Shown here in pieces: positions 15,908 through 24,536 of a DNA stretch of 42,870 nucleotides. The stretch spans positions 1-42,870 of the forward strand of contig JANQIO010000033.1 in NCBI GenBank assembly GCA_028282105.1, in the 5' to 3' direction. The DNA is from Halieaceae bacterium. Lineage in GTDB: Bacteria; Pseudomonadota; Gammaproteobacteria; Pseudomonadales; Halieaceae. The notes below the pieces were generated by a model that worked only from the letters and a program-made list of their open reading frames with translations, was not told where the DNA came from and did not search any database. A program made the translations under genes and the position numbers. Position 1 is the first letter of the stretch; every line of letters starts with the position of its first letter.

Positions 15908-17698
15908 ATGCCATCCTTACTCCGCGCGCTACTTTTCTCACTGGCCACCGTCACGACTGCGAGCATCAGCGCCGGAGCCAGTGCCATCGAAGATATGGGC
16001 TCCGGCGGCCGGCCGGTGGGCCTGGATTTTTCGCGCAGCCCGGTTTATGGCGCGCGCGGTATGGCAGCCACCGCTCAGCCGCTGGCTTCACAGGTGGCCA
16101 TCGACATTCTCAAGCAAGGTGGCTCGGCGGTGGATGCAGCCATCGCGGCCAATGCGGCCCTGGGCTTGATGGAGCCCACTGGCAATGGCATCGGCGGTGA
16201 TCTGTTCGCCATTGTCTGGGATCCGGCCTCCGGTCAGCTCTACGGTTACAACGGCTCCGGGCGTTCACCCCAGGGCCGCAGCCTGGATGACCTGAAACAG
16301 CGTATCGCCGATATGCAGAGCGAGGGCCGGCTGCCGGAAGGGCACCAGGGTATACCGGCCTTTGGCAGCCTGCCGGTGACCGTGCCCGGTACCGTTGATG
16401 GTTGGTTCGCCCTGCATGAACAGTTCGGCAAGCTGCCGATGTCCCAGGTGCTGGCGCCGGCGGTGGACTACGCCCGGGAAGGTTTCCCGGTGTCGCCGGT
16501 GATTGCCTACTACTTCGGGCGCAACCTGGCGCGCTTCAATCGCGATACCGGCATGATCGAGGAGTTTGATAATGCCCAGGCCACCTGGTTCAAGGGTGGG
16601 CGCGCGCCGGCAGAGGGCGAACTGTTCCGCAATCCCGACCTCGGCAACACCCTGGAGATCATCGGCAAGGAAGGCCGCGACGTGTTCTATAAAGGCAAGC
16701 TCGCGGAGGTCATGGCCAAGTACTTCGAGCGCATCGGCGGCGACCTCAAGCTCGCCGACTTTGCCGCTCACCGCGGCGAGTGGGTCACCCCGGGCAGCGT
16801 CAATTATCGGGGCTACGATGTTTACGAACTGCCGCCCAACGGCCAGGGCTTTGCCGCCCTGCAGATGCTCAGCATTCTCAAGAACGTGGACTTCAGTCAG
16901 TGGCCGCGCTCTTCGGCCGAGGTCTATCACTTTATGGTGGAAGCCAAGCGCCTGGCCTTCGAGGATGTGGCGCGCTACTACGCCGACCCGGACTTCTCAC
17001 AGATGCCGCTCGCCGGTTTGCTGTCCGATGAGTACGGCAAGCAGCGTTTCGCTGAGATTGATGCCGGCAAGGTGAATCCCGCGGTGGCGGCCGGTGAGCC
17101 CAAGCTGGAAGGTGAGGGCGACACCACCTACCTGACGGTCGCGGACAGTAACGGCATGATGGTGTCGCTGATCCAGTCCAACTACCGCGGTATGGGCACC
17201 GGGCTGACGCCGGATGGCCTCGGTTTCATGTTCCAGGATCGCGGTGAGCTGTTCTCACTGGATCCCACCCACCCGAACGCCTATGCCCCCGGCAAGCGCC
17301 CCTTCCACACGATCATTCCCGCCTTTGTAATGAAGGACGGCAAGCCCTACATGAGCTTCGGCCTGATGGGCGGTGGCATGCAGCCCCAGGGCCATGTGCA
17401 GGTGCTGGTGAACCATATCGACTACGGCATGAACATTCAGGAGGCGGGCGATGCGGCGCGCTTCCTGCACGATGGTGGCCGCAGCCCCACGAGCATAGAT
17501 GGCGACCCGATTGGCACACTCTACCTGGAACCCGGTGTGCCGGAGGCCACGCGCCGGCGCCTGCAGACCATGGGCCACAATGTGCAAATGGACGATACCG
17601 GCAGTCGCTTCGGCGGCTACCAGGCAATCCTGCGCCAGGGCGGTGTTTATATCGGCGCTACCGAAATGCGCAAGGACGGCACGGTAGCGGCCTACTAG
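15908..17698 (+). CDS. Gamma-glutamyltransferase family protein, secreted
   Basis: A 596-residue precursor from ATG 15908, chosen because it starts a classic signal peptide (MPSLLRALLFSLATVTTASI, cleavage near ASA-IE at 26-27). Family landmarks are GGSAVDAAIAANAALGLMEP (71-90), GNGIGGDLF (92-100) and the autoprocessing site GDTTYLT, where Thr406 would become the new N-terminus and nucleophile of the small subunit. The oxyanion region reads GLMGGGMQPQGH rather than the E. coli GSPGGSRI text, placing it in a divergent GGT-like subgroup. The function is periplasmic hydrolysis or transfer of gamma-glutamyl groups such as those of glutathione; exact substrate preference is uncertain. The gene ends 16 bases from the convergent Nramp gene. 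Confidence 0.93.
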   Translation: MPSLLRALLFSLATVTTASISAGASAIEDMGSGGRPVGLDFSRSPVYGARGMAATAQPLASQVAIDILKQGGSAVDAAIAANAALGLMEPTGNGIGGDLFAIVWDPASGQLYGYNGSGRSPQGRSLDDLKQRIADMQSEGRLPEGHQGIPAFGSLPVTVPGTVDGWFALHEQFGKLPMSQVLAPAVDYAREGFPVSPVIAYYFGRNLARFNRDTGMIEEFDNAQATWFKGGRAPAEGELFRNPDLGNTLEIIGKEGRDVFYKGKLAEVMAKYFERIGGDLKLADFAAHRGEWVTPGSVNYRGYDVYELPPNGQGFAALQMLSILKNVDFSQWPRSSAEVYHFMVEAKRLAFEDVARYYADPDFSQMPLAGLLSDEYGKQRFAEIDAGKVNPAVAAGEPKLEGEGDTTYLTVADSNGMMVSLIQSNYRGMGTGLTPDGLGFMFQDRGELFSLDPTHPNAYAPGKRPFHTIIPAFVMKDGKPYMSFGLMGGGMQPQGHVQVLVNHIDYGMNIQEAGDAARFLHDGGRSPTSIDGDPIGTLYLEPGVPEATRRRLQTMGHNVQMDDTGSRFGGYQAILRQGGVYIGATEMRKDGTVAAY

Positions 17699-17714
17699 GC
17701 CTGCGTTGAAGCGG

Positions 17715-18929
17715 CTATACCAGGCCGAATACGCGCAGCACTTTCAAGGCGCCCAGCCCCACGGTTACCAGCACCACCAACCCGCCCAGGCCATTGATCA
17801 GCGCACTGTTGACGTGTTCGCCGAGGCTGCCGCGGCGGTTCATCACTACCAGCAGGAACAGGGCGCAGATCGGCAGCAGGAAACCATTGGCGGCCTGGGC
17901 GAACAGAATCGCCAGCAGCGGCTTGGTGCCCAGCGCCGCAAAACCTGTCCCGCACACCAGTACCGTGATCCACACGGCGCGAAAACGCGGGCTTTTCAGG
18001 TCCTGCGACCAGCCCAGTACCCCGCACACGGCGTAGGCCGCTGCCAGCGGTGCGGTTACCGCGCTGCTGAGACCGGCGGCGAACAGGCCGGCGGCAAAAA
18101 AGTATCGCGCACCGCTGCCCAGCAGCGGTTCCAGCTGGCGGGCCATATTGGCAGCGGAGAACTCCGAATCGCCGCCAAAAAACGCCGCCGCCGAGGTGCT
18201 CATCACCGCCAGGGTGATCAGGCCGCCGAGGCCAATAGACAGGCCGGTATCGATGCGTGCCTCCCGCAGGGCCTGTCGCGTATCGGTAGCCGCCGGCCAT
18301 TTCTCCTGCACGGCGCTGGCGTGCAGGAACAGGTTGTAGGGCACCACCGTGGTGCCGACCAGGGCAATGACGGTCAGCAGCGAGCCACTGGGTACCTGTG
18401 GCAGCAGCGCGCCCCGCAGCATGGCGCCGAGGTCGGGGCCAACCTGTACCAGGGTGGCCAGGAATACCCCGCTCATCAGCAGCACCAGCGCCACCAGCAG
18501 CTTTTCGATCAGTGCGTAGGTGCCGGAAGCCAGCAGGGCGGCGGCCAGCAGGCCAACCAGCACTGCCCAGGCGCTCATAGGCAGTGCCAGGATACTCTCC
18601 AGGCCAATGGCGGCGCCGATGATATTGCCTGCCTCGTAGGCTGCGTTGCCAAAGCCAATGGCGAGCACCACCAGCGCGATGGCGGCGCCCCCCAGCCAAC
18701 TGCCGGCGAAGTTCTCACGCAGCGCCTCGGCCAGGCCGCGGCGGGTGATCAGCCCGAGCCGCGCCGCCATGTCCTGCAGAATCATGGTGGCAAACACCGA
18801 GAACAGCAGCGCCCACAGCAGGGCAAAGCCGTACTCGGCGCCGGCGATGCTGGCGGTGGTTACGGTACCTGGGCCAATAAATGCCGCCGTGACCAGGATG
18901 CCGGGACCGAACTTGGAACTGCTTGCCAT
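17715..18929 (-). CDS. Nramp-family transporter with non-canonical metal site
   Basis: A 404-residue inner-membrane protein with about eleven hydrophobic helices in the Nramp/LeuT-type order. TM1 reads FIGPGTVTTASIAGAEYG (18-35): where Nramps have DPGN, with metal-binding Asp and Asn, this protein has G19-P-G-T22. TM6 reads VVPYNLFLHAS (195-205), so the metal-binding Met of the MPHN motif is Val196 and the His is Tyr198. The glycine-rich unwound segments are kept. Loss of both ligands suggests a substrate other than Mn or Fe, or a different site. It lies 12 bases downstream of a glycosyltransferase gene on the same strand, probably co-transcribed by proximity only. Confidence 0.88.
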   Translation of the reverse strand: MASSSKFGPGILVTAAFIGPGTVTTASIAGAEYGFALLWALLFSVFATMILQDMAARLGLITRRGLAEALRENFAGSWLGGAAIALVVLAIGFGNAAYEAGNIIGAAIGLESILALPMSAWAVLVGLLAAALLASGTYALIEKLLVALVLLMSGVFLATLVQVGPDLGAMLRGALLPQVPSGSLLTVIALVGTTVVPYNLFLHASAVQEKWPAATDTRQALREARIDTGLSIGLGGLITLAVMSTSAAAFFGGDSEFSAANMARQLEPLLGSGARYFFAAGLFAAGLSSAVTAPLAAAYAVCGVLGWSQDLKSPRFRAVWITVLVCGTGFAALGTKPLLAILFAQAANGFLLPICALFLLVVMNRRGSLGEHVNSALINGLGGLVVLVTVGLGALKVLRVFGLV

Positions 18930-18941
18930 GGGTGTTGTTCC

Positions 18942-19892
18942 TTATGCCAGCCACAGGGGCAGGTTGCGCAGCACGCCGCTGCGGGTGTGCCCTGCGGTAC
19001 GCAGGGCGCGCCAGCGCTGGAGCCGACGCAAGCCGCGCGTCGCCAGGAAGCTGCCAAGCGCCGGCGGGAGGGCGTGGCCGCGTTCAGTCAGCCGCGTTTG
19101 CAGCGCCAGTGCCTGCCGGTAGAGCGCCTCCAGGCCGGTACCGCGGTCGCCGCTGGCGCGCTGCCAAAGATAGCGCCCGCCATAACCCCGGGCGCCGACG
19201 GCATTCTGTGTGTGTTGCCGATAGTCCAGCAGCGGTCGCTCACAATAACGGATGTCGCCCAGGCAGGCCGTCACCAGAGCCAGCCACCAGTCGTGCATCA
19301 ACGCCTCCGGCGGTAGCGGCCAGGCCAGCTCCAGCGCCGCTCGATTGAACAGGCAGGCACAGCCGCTGACGTGGTTTTGCACCAGCAGTCGTTGCAGCGG
19401 TGCCTGCGGCGACAGCTTCTGGTATCTGCTGAAGCTGTCGGCGACCGCAATCCCGCTCGCGTCGACCACCCGCATCTCCGAGTACGCCAGTCCGGGCTCT
19501 GTCACGGTGTCAGGGAGCACAGCCAGCAGCGTGGACAGTTTATCGCGATGCCAGATATCGTCCTGGTCGCAAAACAGCATATGGGATTCGCTGCGCTCTG
19601 TGAGCGCATGCCGCATCAGCGCTGTGAAGTTGGCGCGGATGCCGGCCGCATGAGAGGCGTTGTTGTCCAGCACAGAGATGCGATCCGGCGACCGTGCCCG
19701 AAAGCTCTCCAGCGTGGCGGCAGTCGCATCGCTACTGGCATCGTCGCGGATGACAATGTGCAGGTTGTCGTAGTCCTGCGCCAGCAGGGACTCGAGCTGC
19801 GCCCCCAGCCACGGTTCGCCGTTGTGGGTGGCCAGCAGGATGAGGGCAGCGGGTGGCGCTTGAGCTTCCTGCACGCAATTCCTGATGTGCAT
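18942..19892 (-). CDS. Glycosyltransferase family 2 (rhamnosyltransferase-like)
   Basis: A 316-residue GT-A enzyme. The N-terminal nucleotide-sugar fold begins ALILLATHNGEPWLGAQLES (16-35), followed by VIRDDASSD (47-55) and the metal-binding FCDQDDIW (107-114, DQDD). A C-terminal membrane-associating region rich in Arg and Leu follows. The closest general resemblance is to rhamnosyltransferases of O-antigen and capsule loci. It would transfer a nucleotide-activated sugar onto a lipid-linked glycan at the cytoplasmic face. It marks the left border of the polysaccharide locus. Its upstream region contains a 12-bp minisatellite. Confidence 0.88.
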   Translation of the reverse strand: MHIRNCVQEAQAPPAALILLATHNGEPWLGAQLESLLAQDYDNLHIVIRDDASSDATAATLESFRARSPDRISVLDNNASHAAGIRANFTALMRHALTERSESHMLFCDQDDIWHRDKLSTLLAVLPDTVTEPGLAYSEMRVVDASGIAVADSFSRYQKLSPQAPLQRLLVQNHVSGCACLFNRAALELAWPLPPEALMHDWWLALVTACLGDIRYCERPLLDYRQHTQNAVGARGYGGRYLWQRASGDRGTGLEALYRQALALQTRLTERGHALPPALGSFLATRGLRRLQRWRALRTAGHTRSGVLRNLPLWLA

Positions 19893-19922
19893 TTCAAAGC
19901 CGTCATGGTAGCAGCGAGCTTT

Positions 19923-20018
19923 GTCCCTGTCCCTGTGACAGTCCCTGTTAGAGCCCCTGTGAGAGCCCCTGTGAGTGTCTCTGTGCGTGTCCCCGCGAGG
20001 GTCGCTGCGCTTGCCCCG
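19923..20018. repeat. Degenerate 12-bp minisatellite, eight units
   Basis: Eight head-to-tail 12-base units run from 19923 to 20018 with a rough consensus GTGAGAGTCCCT. Units 3 and 4 (GTTAGAGCCCCT, GTGAGAGCCCCT) are almost identical, while the outer units drift. It lies between the divergent GT2 and methyltransferase genes and fills most of their shared upstream region. Confidence 0.8.
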
Positions 20019-20078
20019 TGATTGACCCGGCCGGAAGCGAGAGCCAGAATAGGCGCCTCGCTAATACCGGAACCTTCC

Positions 20079-20936
20079 ATGCAGCCGACCAGCAGTCCAC
20101 CCCAACACCAGGCCGATCTGAACGGCCGGCTCGAAGCCCTGGCCAGCCAGGTCAATGAGTTGCTGGAGCAGGGCGACCGGCCCGCGGCTCGCGCTGCCTG
20201 TGAATCCATGTTTGCCCTCAACGGCGCCTACAACCAGGCGCATATGTTGATGGCGCGGGTAATGATGCCCGGGGACAACTACGCGGCGATCCTGTCGCGC
20301 CTGCACCGCCACCTGCAGCCGGCCGGCTATGCCGAGATCGGCGTGGCCACCGGTGCGTCGATGGCCCTGGCGGAGGCGGATACCCACTGTGTCGGCATTG
20401 ACCCCTGTCCGCGGGTCACTGCCAACATCGCTGCCCGCGCCCGGCTGTACCCGGTCACCAGCGATGACTTCTTTGCCCGCTATAACCTGCTTGAGGAGCT
20501 GGGTGTAGAGCGCCTGGACCTCGCCTTTATCGATGGGCTGCACCTGTTCGAGCAGGCTCTGAAGGACTTTATTAACCTCGAGAAGTACGCCCACCCGGGC
20601 ACGGTGGTCATGATTCACGACTGCTACCCGCCCACCGAGTTGAGCGCCGCCCGCGATCGGGTGATGGCCTACTGGGCTGGCGATGTCTGGCGCATGATTC
20701 CGCTGTTGGTGAAGTACCGGCCGGACCTGAAGGTCGGCGTGATTCCCTCGCTGCCCTCCGGGCTGGGTATGGTCACCGGGCTCGATGCCGGCTCCACGCT
20801 GCTCGAAGAACGCTTCGATGAGATCGTCGCCGAGTTCATGGCGCTGGAATACGCTGAGCTGGACGAGCGCCGCGACGAATTGCTGCCGCCGCTTAGCAAT
20901 GACTGGGACGCCATCCTCGGCCAACTGCCGGGCTGA
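20079..20936 (+). CDS. Class I SAM-dependent methyltransferase (Methyltransf_24-like)
   Basis: A 285-residue protein. The start at ATG 20079 is preferred over an upstream in-frame codon at 20022 that lies beside the repeat tract. An N-terminal helical segment of about 85 residues precedes the Rossmann domain. YAEIGVATGAS is the SAM-binding motif I, CVGIDPC the second strand, and FIDGLHLFEQALKDF plus MIHDCYP match the small-molecule methyltransferase family that includes cephalosporin-hydroxylase relatives. It may methylate a sugar of the surface glycan. It is convergent with the large glycosyltransferase gene, 15 bases apart, and is probably a single-gene unit. Confidence 0.85.
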   Translation: MQPTSSPPQHQADLNGRLEALASQVNELLEQGDRPAARAACESMFALNGAYNQAHMLMARVMMPGDNYAAILSRLHRHLQPAGYAEIGVATGASMALAEADTHCVGIDPCPRVTANIAARARLYPVTSDDFFARYNLLEELGVERLDLAFIDGLHLFEQALKDFINLEKYAHPGTVVMIHDCYPPTELSAARDRVMAYWAGDVWRMIPLLVKYRPDLKVGVIPSLPSGLGMVTGLDAGSTLLEERFDEIVAEFMALEYAELDERRDELLPPLSNDWDAILGQLPG

Positions 20937-20941
20937 GCAAG

Positions 20942-20959
20942 CGCGCTGCCACTAGCGCG
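20942..20959. terminator. Weak hairpin in a convergent gene gap
   Basis: CGCGCT (20942-20947) and AGCGCG (20954-20959) form a 6-bp stem with a 6-base loop, covering the stop codon of the minus-strand gene. No T tract follows on either strand, so it is only a possible bidirectional terminator. Confidence 0.25.
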
Positions 20960-23900
20960 GCGGCCAGCTCATATCGAAGCTCTCGTAGGCCAGCGTCAGG
21001 TTGGGGTTGTAGGCGGGATCTTCCAACAGGCGACGCCCCCACTTCTGCTTCATGAAATCGCGCTCGCGCTCGAATCGCAGCCGTTTTTCTCCGGTTTCCC
21101 GACCGCGTGAAAAGGACTCGAAATGGAATAGCTGGGCGTAGGGCGTCCACAGGTTGCGGTAGCCGGCATCTACCAGCTTCAGGCACAGGTCGACATCGTT
21201 GAAGGCCACGGCCAGGTTGGCCTCATCCATACCGCCGACGTCCAGGTAGCTCTGGCGCCGCACCGCCAGGCAGGCCGCGGTCACCGCGCTGAAGTTCTGC
21301 ACCAGGCGCAGCCTGCCCATGTGGCCGGTCTGGCTTTTGTAGAAACCGCGGAAGGCGTGCCCGGCTACGGCATCGGGGCCAACGCCCAGCACAACCCCGC
21401 CGTGTTGCACATAGTCGGTGGCGAAGAACAGTTTCGCGCCCACCGCGCCAATCTCCTCTCGCACCGCCTGGCTGGCCATTTCCGTGAGCCAGTCGCCGTT
21501 GATGACTTCCATGTCGTTGTTCATCAGCAGCAGCACCTCGGCATCTGATTGCGCTGCGCCGAAGTTGGTGAGTGCCGAGAAGTTGAATGGCCGATCGTCG
21601 GTCAGTACCTGTACCCGGCTGTCCTGCTCGAGCTGCGCCAGGTAGTCGAGGCAGGCCGGGTCGCTGCTGCCGTTGTCGATGATGGTCAGGCGATAGTTGG
21701 AGTACTCGGTGCGCTGCAGGACGCTGTCCACGCAGTGGGACAGCACCTGCAGGGAATCGCGGGTGGGCATAATGATGTCCACGCTGGGGGCCGGTTCCGG
21801 CAGCCGGTGACGCACGCGATAGGCCATGCCCATCTCCGACAGTTCCACCTCTGCATCCAGGCCCTGGCGCCGGACGTGATCCTCAAGCGCGCGCAGGCCG
21901 GCGTCCACCGCGTAATCCTTGTGCTCGATGTCATCAGCGGTTGAGCCCTCCACCGCGCGCCAGTGGTACAGCACGCGCGGGATATGCTCAATGCGCGAGT
22001 CCTCGACGGCGTGGCTGGCGCGCAGTACCAGATCGTAGTCCTGGGCGCCCTCGAAGCCTTCACGCAGTCCGCCCAGCTCCGCGAGCAAAGCTCGCTCCAC
22101 GACCACCAGATGACAGAAGTAGTTGATGGATGCCAGGTAGTCCGGGTTCCAGTCCGGTTTGAAATGCGGGCGCAGCGGCTTGCCCTCGGGATCGATAATA
22201 TCCTCGTCTGAATACAGCAGGCGGGGTGGCTGGGGCTGCCGCAGGCGCTGGGCCACCTCGTACAGGGCATCTGGTGTCAGCTCATCATCATGGTCCATGA
22301 AGGCAAGGTACTCACCCTGCGCCAGGGCGATGGCATCGTTGGTGGCGGCGCTGATATGGCCGTTGCTGTCGCGCCAATGCAGGACGATACGCTCATCCCT
22401 GGCCGCGATGGTCTCCAGTGCCGCACGCGTATCTGCTCGTGTGGAGCAGTCGTCGGCAATGCACAGCTGCCAGTACGGGTAGCTCTGCCGCAGCACCGAG
22501 TTGACGGCCTGTTTCAGCAGCGCCGGTGGCGTGTTATAGGTAGGCATGACCACCGAGATCAGCAGCGGCGATTCCAGCCCCGCCGCGCTACTGCGCTGTT
22601 GGGCCAGGACCTGCGCCGGCACCTGGCCAAATTTTCCCCACCAATCCGCGTATTCGCGGTGCATGCCCAGCCGCGGGAAATTCTCGAAGCAGATGGCCAG
22701 ATCTTCCCTGGCGCGCTCCCAAACCCAGGCGGCGCCAAAGCAGCGGTAATACCAGAGCCAGTGCCAGTGGTCTTCCAGGCTGGTCAGCCAGGCCCCGAGC
22801 GGCCGCAGCTTGAAGGACTCGATGCGCAGTCGACAGTCGAGGCGGCTGGGGGCGAACACCAGGCCCTGCAGATCCTCCTGTGCTTCCAGGGTGCCGAAGA
22901 TGGCTTTGCCCCCGCGATCCTCGTACATGGGCGCCATCATCTCGTGCAGTTCGCCCTCCACCACCGTATACAACTTCGGGCCCCACAGGCGGTCCTCGCT
23001 CCGGTAGCGGATACTGAAGTACAGCGTGCGCCCGCGCAGGTGGTCCGGGGTCGGGAAGTACAGGTGGCCGCTGTCGCCTGTCATGGCCAGCCAGCCGTCG
23101 GCCTGCTGTTCGCCGTTGGTGACGGCGCTCAGCCGCAGCCGCGCCGTGTAGAGCCCATAGCGGAGCCGGCGGGCGATCGGGCGTGCCATCTCCAACAGTC
23201 TACTGGTGAGACTGCGCCAGGGGTTTGCGTCGCGGAGTGCGGCAAGCTCTGCGTCTTTCTTCGCCAGGCTGTCCTTTAACAGGGCTATCTCTCCGGCCAG
23301 CCCGCGCCGGTGGGCGCGCTGCTCGACCAGCTGGTCTGCCAGCTCTGCGGCCTGTTTATTGCCATCGGCAAAGGCCTCCAGCAGCGCCTGGTAGTCCTGG
23401 CTCATGGGCCAGCTCTGCTCGATATGCAGGTGAATATGCCTGGGCTTTGTGCCCGCAAACAGCGGCGGCAGCGACAGCTCGAACCAGGCATTGGCGTCCT
23501 GGCACAGCAGCCTGTAGCCGGCAGGGCCGTGCAGTATCACCAGGTTCTGGCACAGGGCATTTTGTAGCGCACTGCCTGCACAAACATCGACAAGCTCGTC
23601 GCCGACGCAAATCTCCAGGCGTTTGAGGTGCACCACCCCGGCGCGGTCGGCGGGGAAATAGCGCAGCACTTCGACGCCTGTCCCGTCCTCCACCTCAAAC
23701 CGCAGCTGATTGTCCTGGTCGTCAAGCGCGGCCCACTGGCGCTGCAGCTTGTGTTCGCCGTGCTGCAGATCGCCGTCACCCATCCAGAACAGCCGGGCCT
23801 CGAAGCGGTTGATGATGCCTGACAGCGGCTGGTAGTCATGGACGGGCCCCGGGCCGGCCTGCACCCGCAGGATGTACTGGTAAGCCAGCGCATCCTCCCG

Positions 23901-24536
23901 CTGCAGCAGGGTATTCACCAGCGAGGCCGGTAGCAGCTCCGGTGCGAACTGTTTGAACTCGGTGGCGTGCAGGGGGCGGACCACGGTATCGATTTCAACC
24001 ACCTGGAAGTCCAGTCCTTCCAGGAAGCGGCACAGGGAATCGCGGGTATAGAAGCGCAGGTGGGTGTCGTCGAGAATGCCTTCATCGCGGTAGTCGAAGC
24101 GGCCCTCCAGCAGGTCCAGCACCACCCCGGCATAGCCAATATTCGGCACCGATAGCAGCAATTCTCCCCCGGGCTTGAGCAGGGCGGCGGCGCGCGTCAA
24201 CACCGCGTCGCGGTCGCGCACGTGTTCCAGCACGTCGGCAAACACTACGCAGTCGTAGCTGGCGGGTGTAAACCCCGCCAGCGCGTCCGGGTCTTCCAGG
24301 TCAGCTTCCCGCAATTGGCGATAGTGCGGCTCAGCTCGCGCGATATGCTCAGCCGACATTTCGATGCCATCCACGGTGCACTGCTTCTCGCGCACCAGGT
24401 AGGCCCCCAGTTCACCGCTGCCGACGCCAAGGTCCATAACGGTGGCGCCTTCAGGTACGCGAGCCGCCAGCTTGGACAATGAGTCCTCGGCGCCGGGGCT
24501 GATTTCGCGCTGGTACTTCAGGCGGTTGTCGGTCAT
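20952..24536 (-). CDS. Methyltransferase / coiled-coil / double GT2 fusion protein
   Basis: A 1,194-residue multidomain protein. Residues 1-225 are a class I methyltransferase (motif I MDLGVGSGE, 34-42; ADVLEHV, 100-106). Residues 240-380 look beta-rich and resemble accessory domains of large glycosyltransferases. Residues 395-440 are a heptad-like Ala/Glu/Leu/Lys stretch, predicted coiled coil. Residues 475-585 form another beta-rich region with the text GPKLYTVVEGELHEM. Residues 658-870 are a GT2 domain (SVVMPTYNTP; metal site DHDD 748-751). Residues 918-1170 are a second GT2 domain (DIIMPTRDS; LLMNNDMEV 1003-1011). It likely adds two sugars and a methyl group to one glycan. The ATG overlaps the sulfotransferase stop by 4 bases (ATGA). 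It is the last gene of the operon starting at 27611. Confidence 0.9.
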   Translation of the reverse strand: MTDNRLKYQREISPGAEDSLSKLAARVPEGATVMDLGVGSGELGAYLVREKQCTVDGIEMSAEHIARAEPHYRQLREADLEDPDALAGFTPASYDCVVFADVLEHVRDRDAVLTRAAALLKPGGELLLSVPNIGYAGVVLDLLEGRFDYRDEGILDDTHLRFYTRDSLCRFLEGLDFQVVEIDTVVRPLHATEFKQFAPELLPASLVNTLLQREDALAYQYILRVQAGPGPVHDYQPLSGIINRFEARLFWMGDGDLQHGEHKLQRQWAALDDQDNQLRFEVEDGTGVEVLRYFPADRAGVVHLKRLEICVGDELVDVCAGSALQNALCQNLVILHGPAGYRLLCQDANAWFELSLPPLFAGTKPRHIHLHIEQSWPMSQDYQALLEAFADGNKQAAELADQLVEQRAHRRGLAGEIALLKDSLAKKDAELAALRDANPWRSLTSRLLEMARPIARRLRYGLYTARLRLSAVTNGEQQADGWLAMTGDSGHLYFPTPDHLRGRTLYFSIRYRSEDRLWGPKLYTVVEGELHEMMAPMYEDRGGKAIFGTLEAQEDLQGLVFAPSRLDCRLRIESFKLRPLGAWLTSLEDHWHWLWYYRCFGAAWVWERAREDLAICFENFPRLGMHREYADWWGKFGQVPAQVLAQQRSSAAGLESPLLISVVMPTYNTPPALLKQAVNSVLRQSYPYWQLCIADDCSTRADTRAALETIAARDERIVLHWRDSNGHISAATNDAIALAQGEYLAFMDHDDELTPDALYEVAQRLRQPQPPRLLYSDEDIIDPEGKPLRPHFKPDWNPDYLASINYFCHLVVVERALLAELGGLREGFEGAQDYDLVLRASHAVEDSRIEHIPRVLYHWRAVEGSTADDIEHKDYAVDAGLRALEDHVRRQGLDAEVELSEMGMAYRVRHRLPEPAPSVDIIMPTRDSLQVLSHCVDSVLQRTEYSNYRLTIIDNGSSDPACLDYLAQLEQDSRVQVLTDDRPFNFSALTNFGAAQSDAEVLLLMNNDMEVINGDWLTEMASQAVREEIGAVGAKLFFATDYVQHGGVVLGVGPDAVAGHAFRGFYKSQTGHMGRLRLVQNFSAVTAACLAVRRQSYLDVGGMDEANLAVAFNDVDLCLKLVDAGYRNLWTPYAQLFHFESFSRGRETGEKRLRFERERDFMKQKWGRRLLEDPAYNPNLTLAYESFDMSWPPR

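Noticed and set aside
17692-17730. GGCCTG / CAGGCC inverted repeat between the gamma-glutamyltransferase and Nramp genes
   Set aside because: Only six pairs with a long loop and no T tract; too weak to call a terminator.
17706-19316. Long open frame (536 codons) antisense to the Nramp gene
   Set aside because: It is the GC-rich codon shadow of a clear transporter gene; its translation is Gln/Gly/His-rich low complexity without any fold or start signal.
19616-20221. Minus-strand frame reading Leu-Thr-Gly-Ala repeats through the minisatellite
   Set aside because: The peptide repeat follows automatically from a 12-bp DNA repeat; the frame is not that of the glycosyltransferase and has no start signal.
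22290-23279. 329-codon open frame antisense to the large glycosyltransferase
   Set aside because: It overlaps conserved GT2 and accessory-domain coding sequence and has no recognisable domain.
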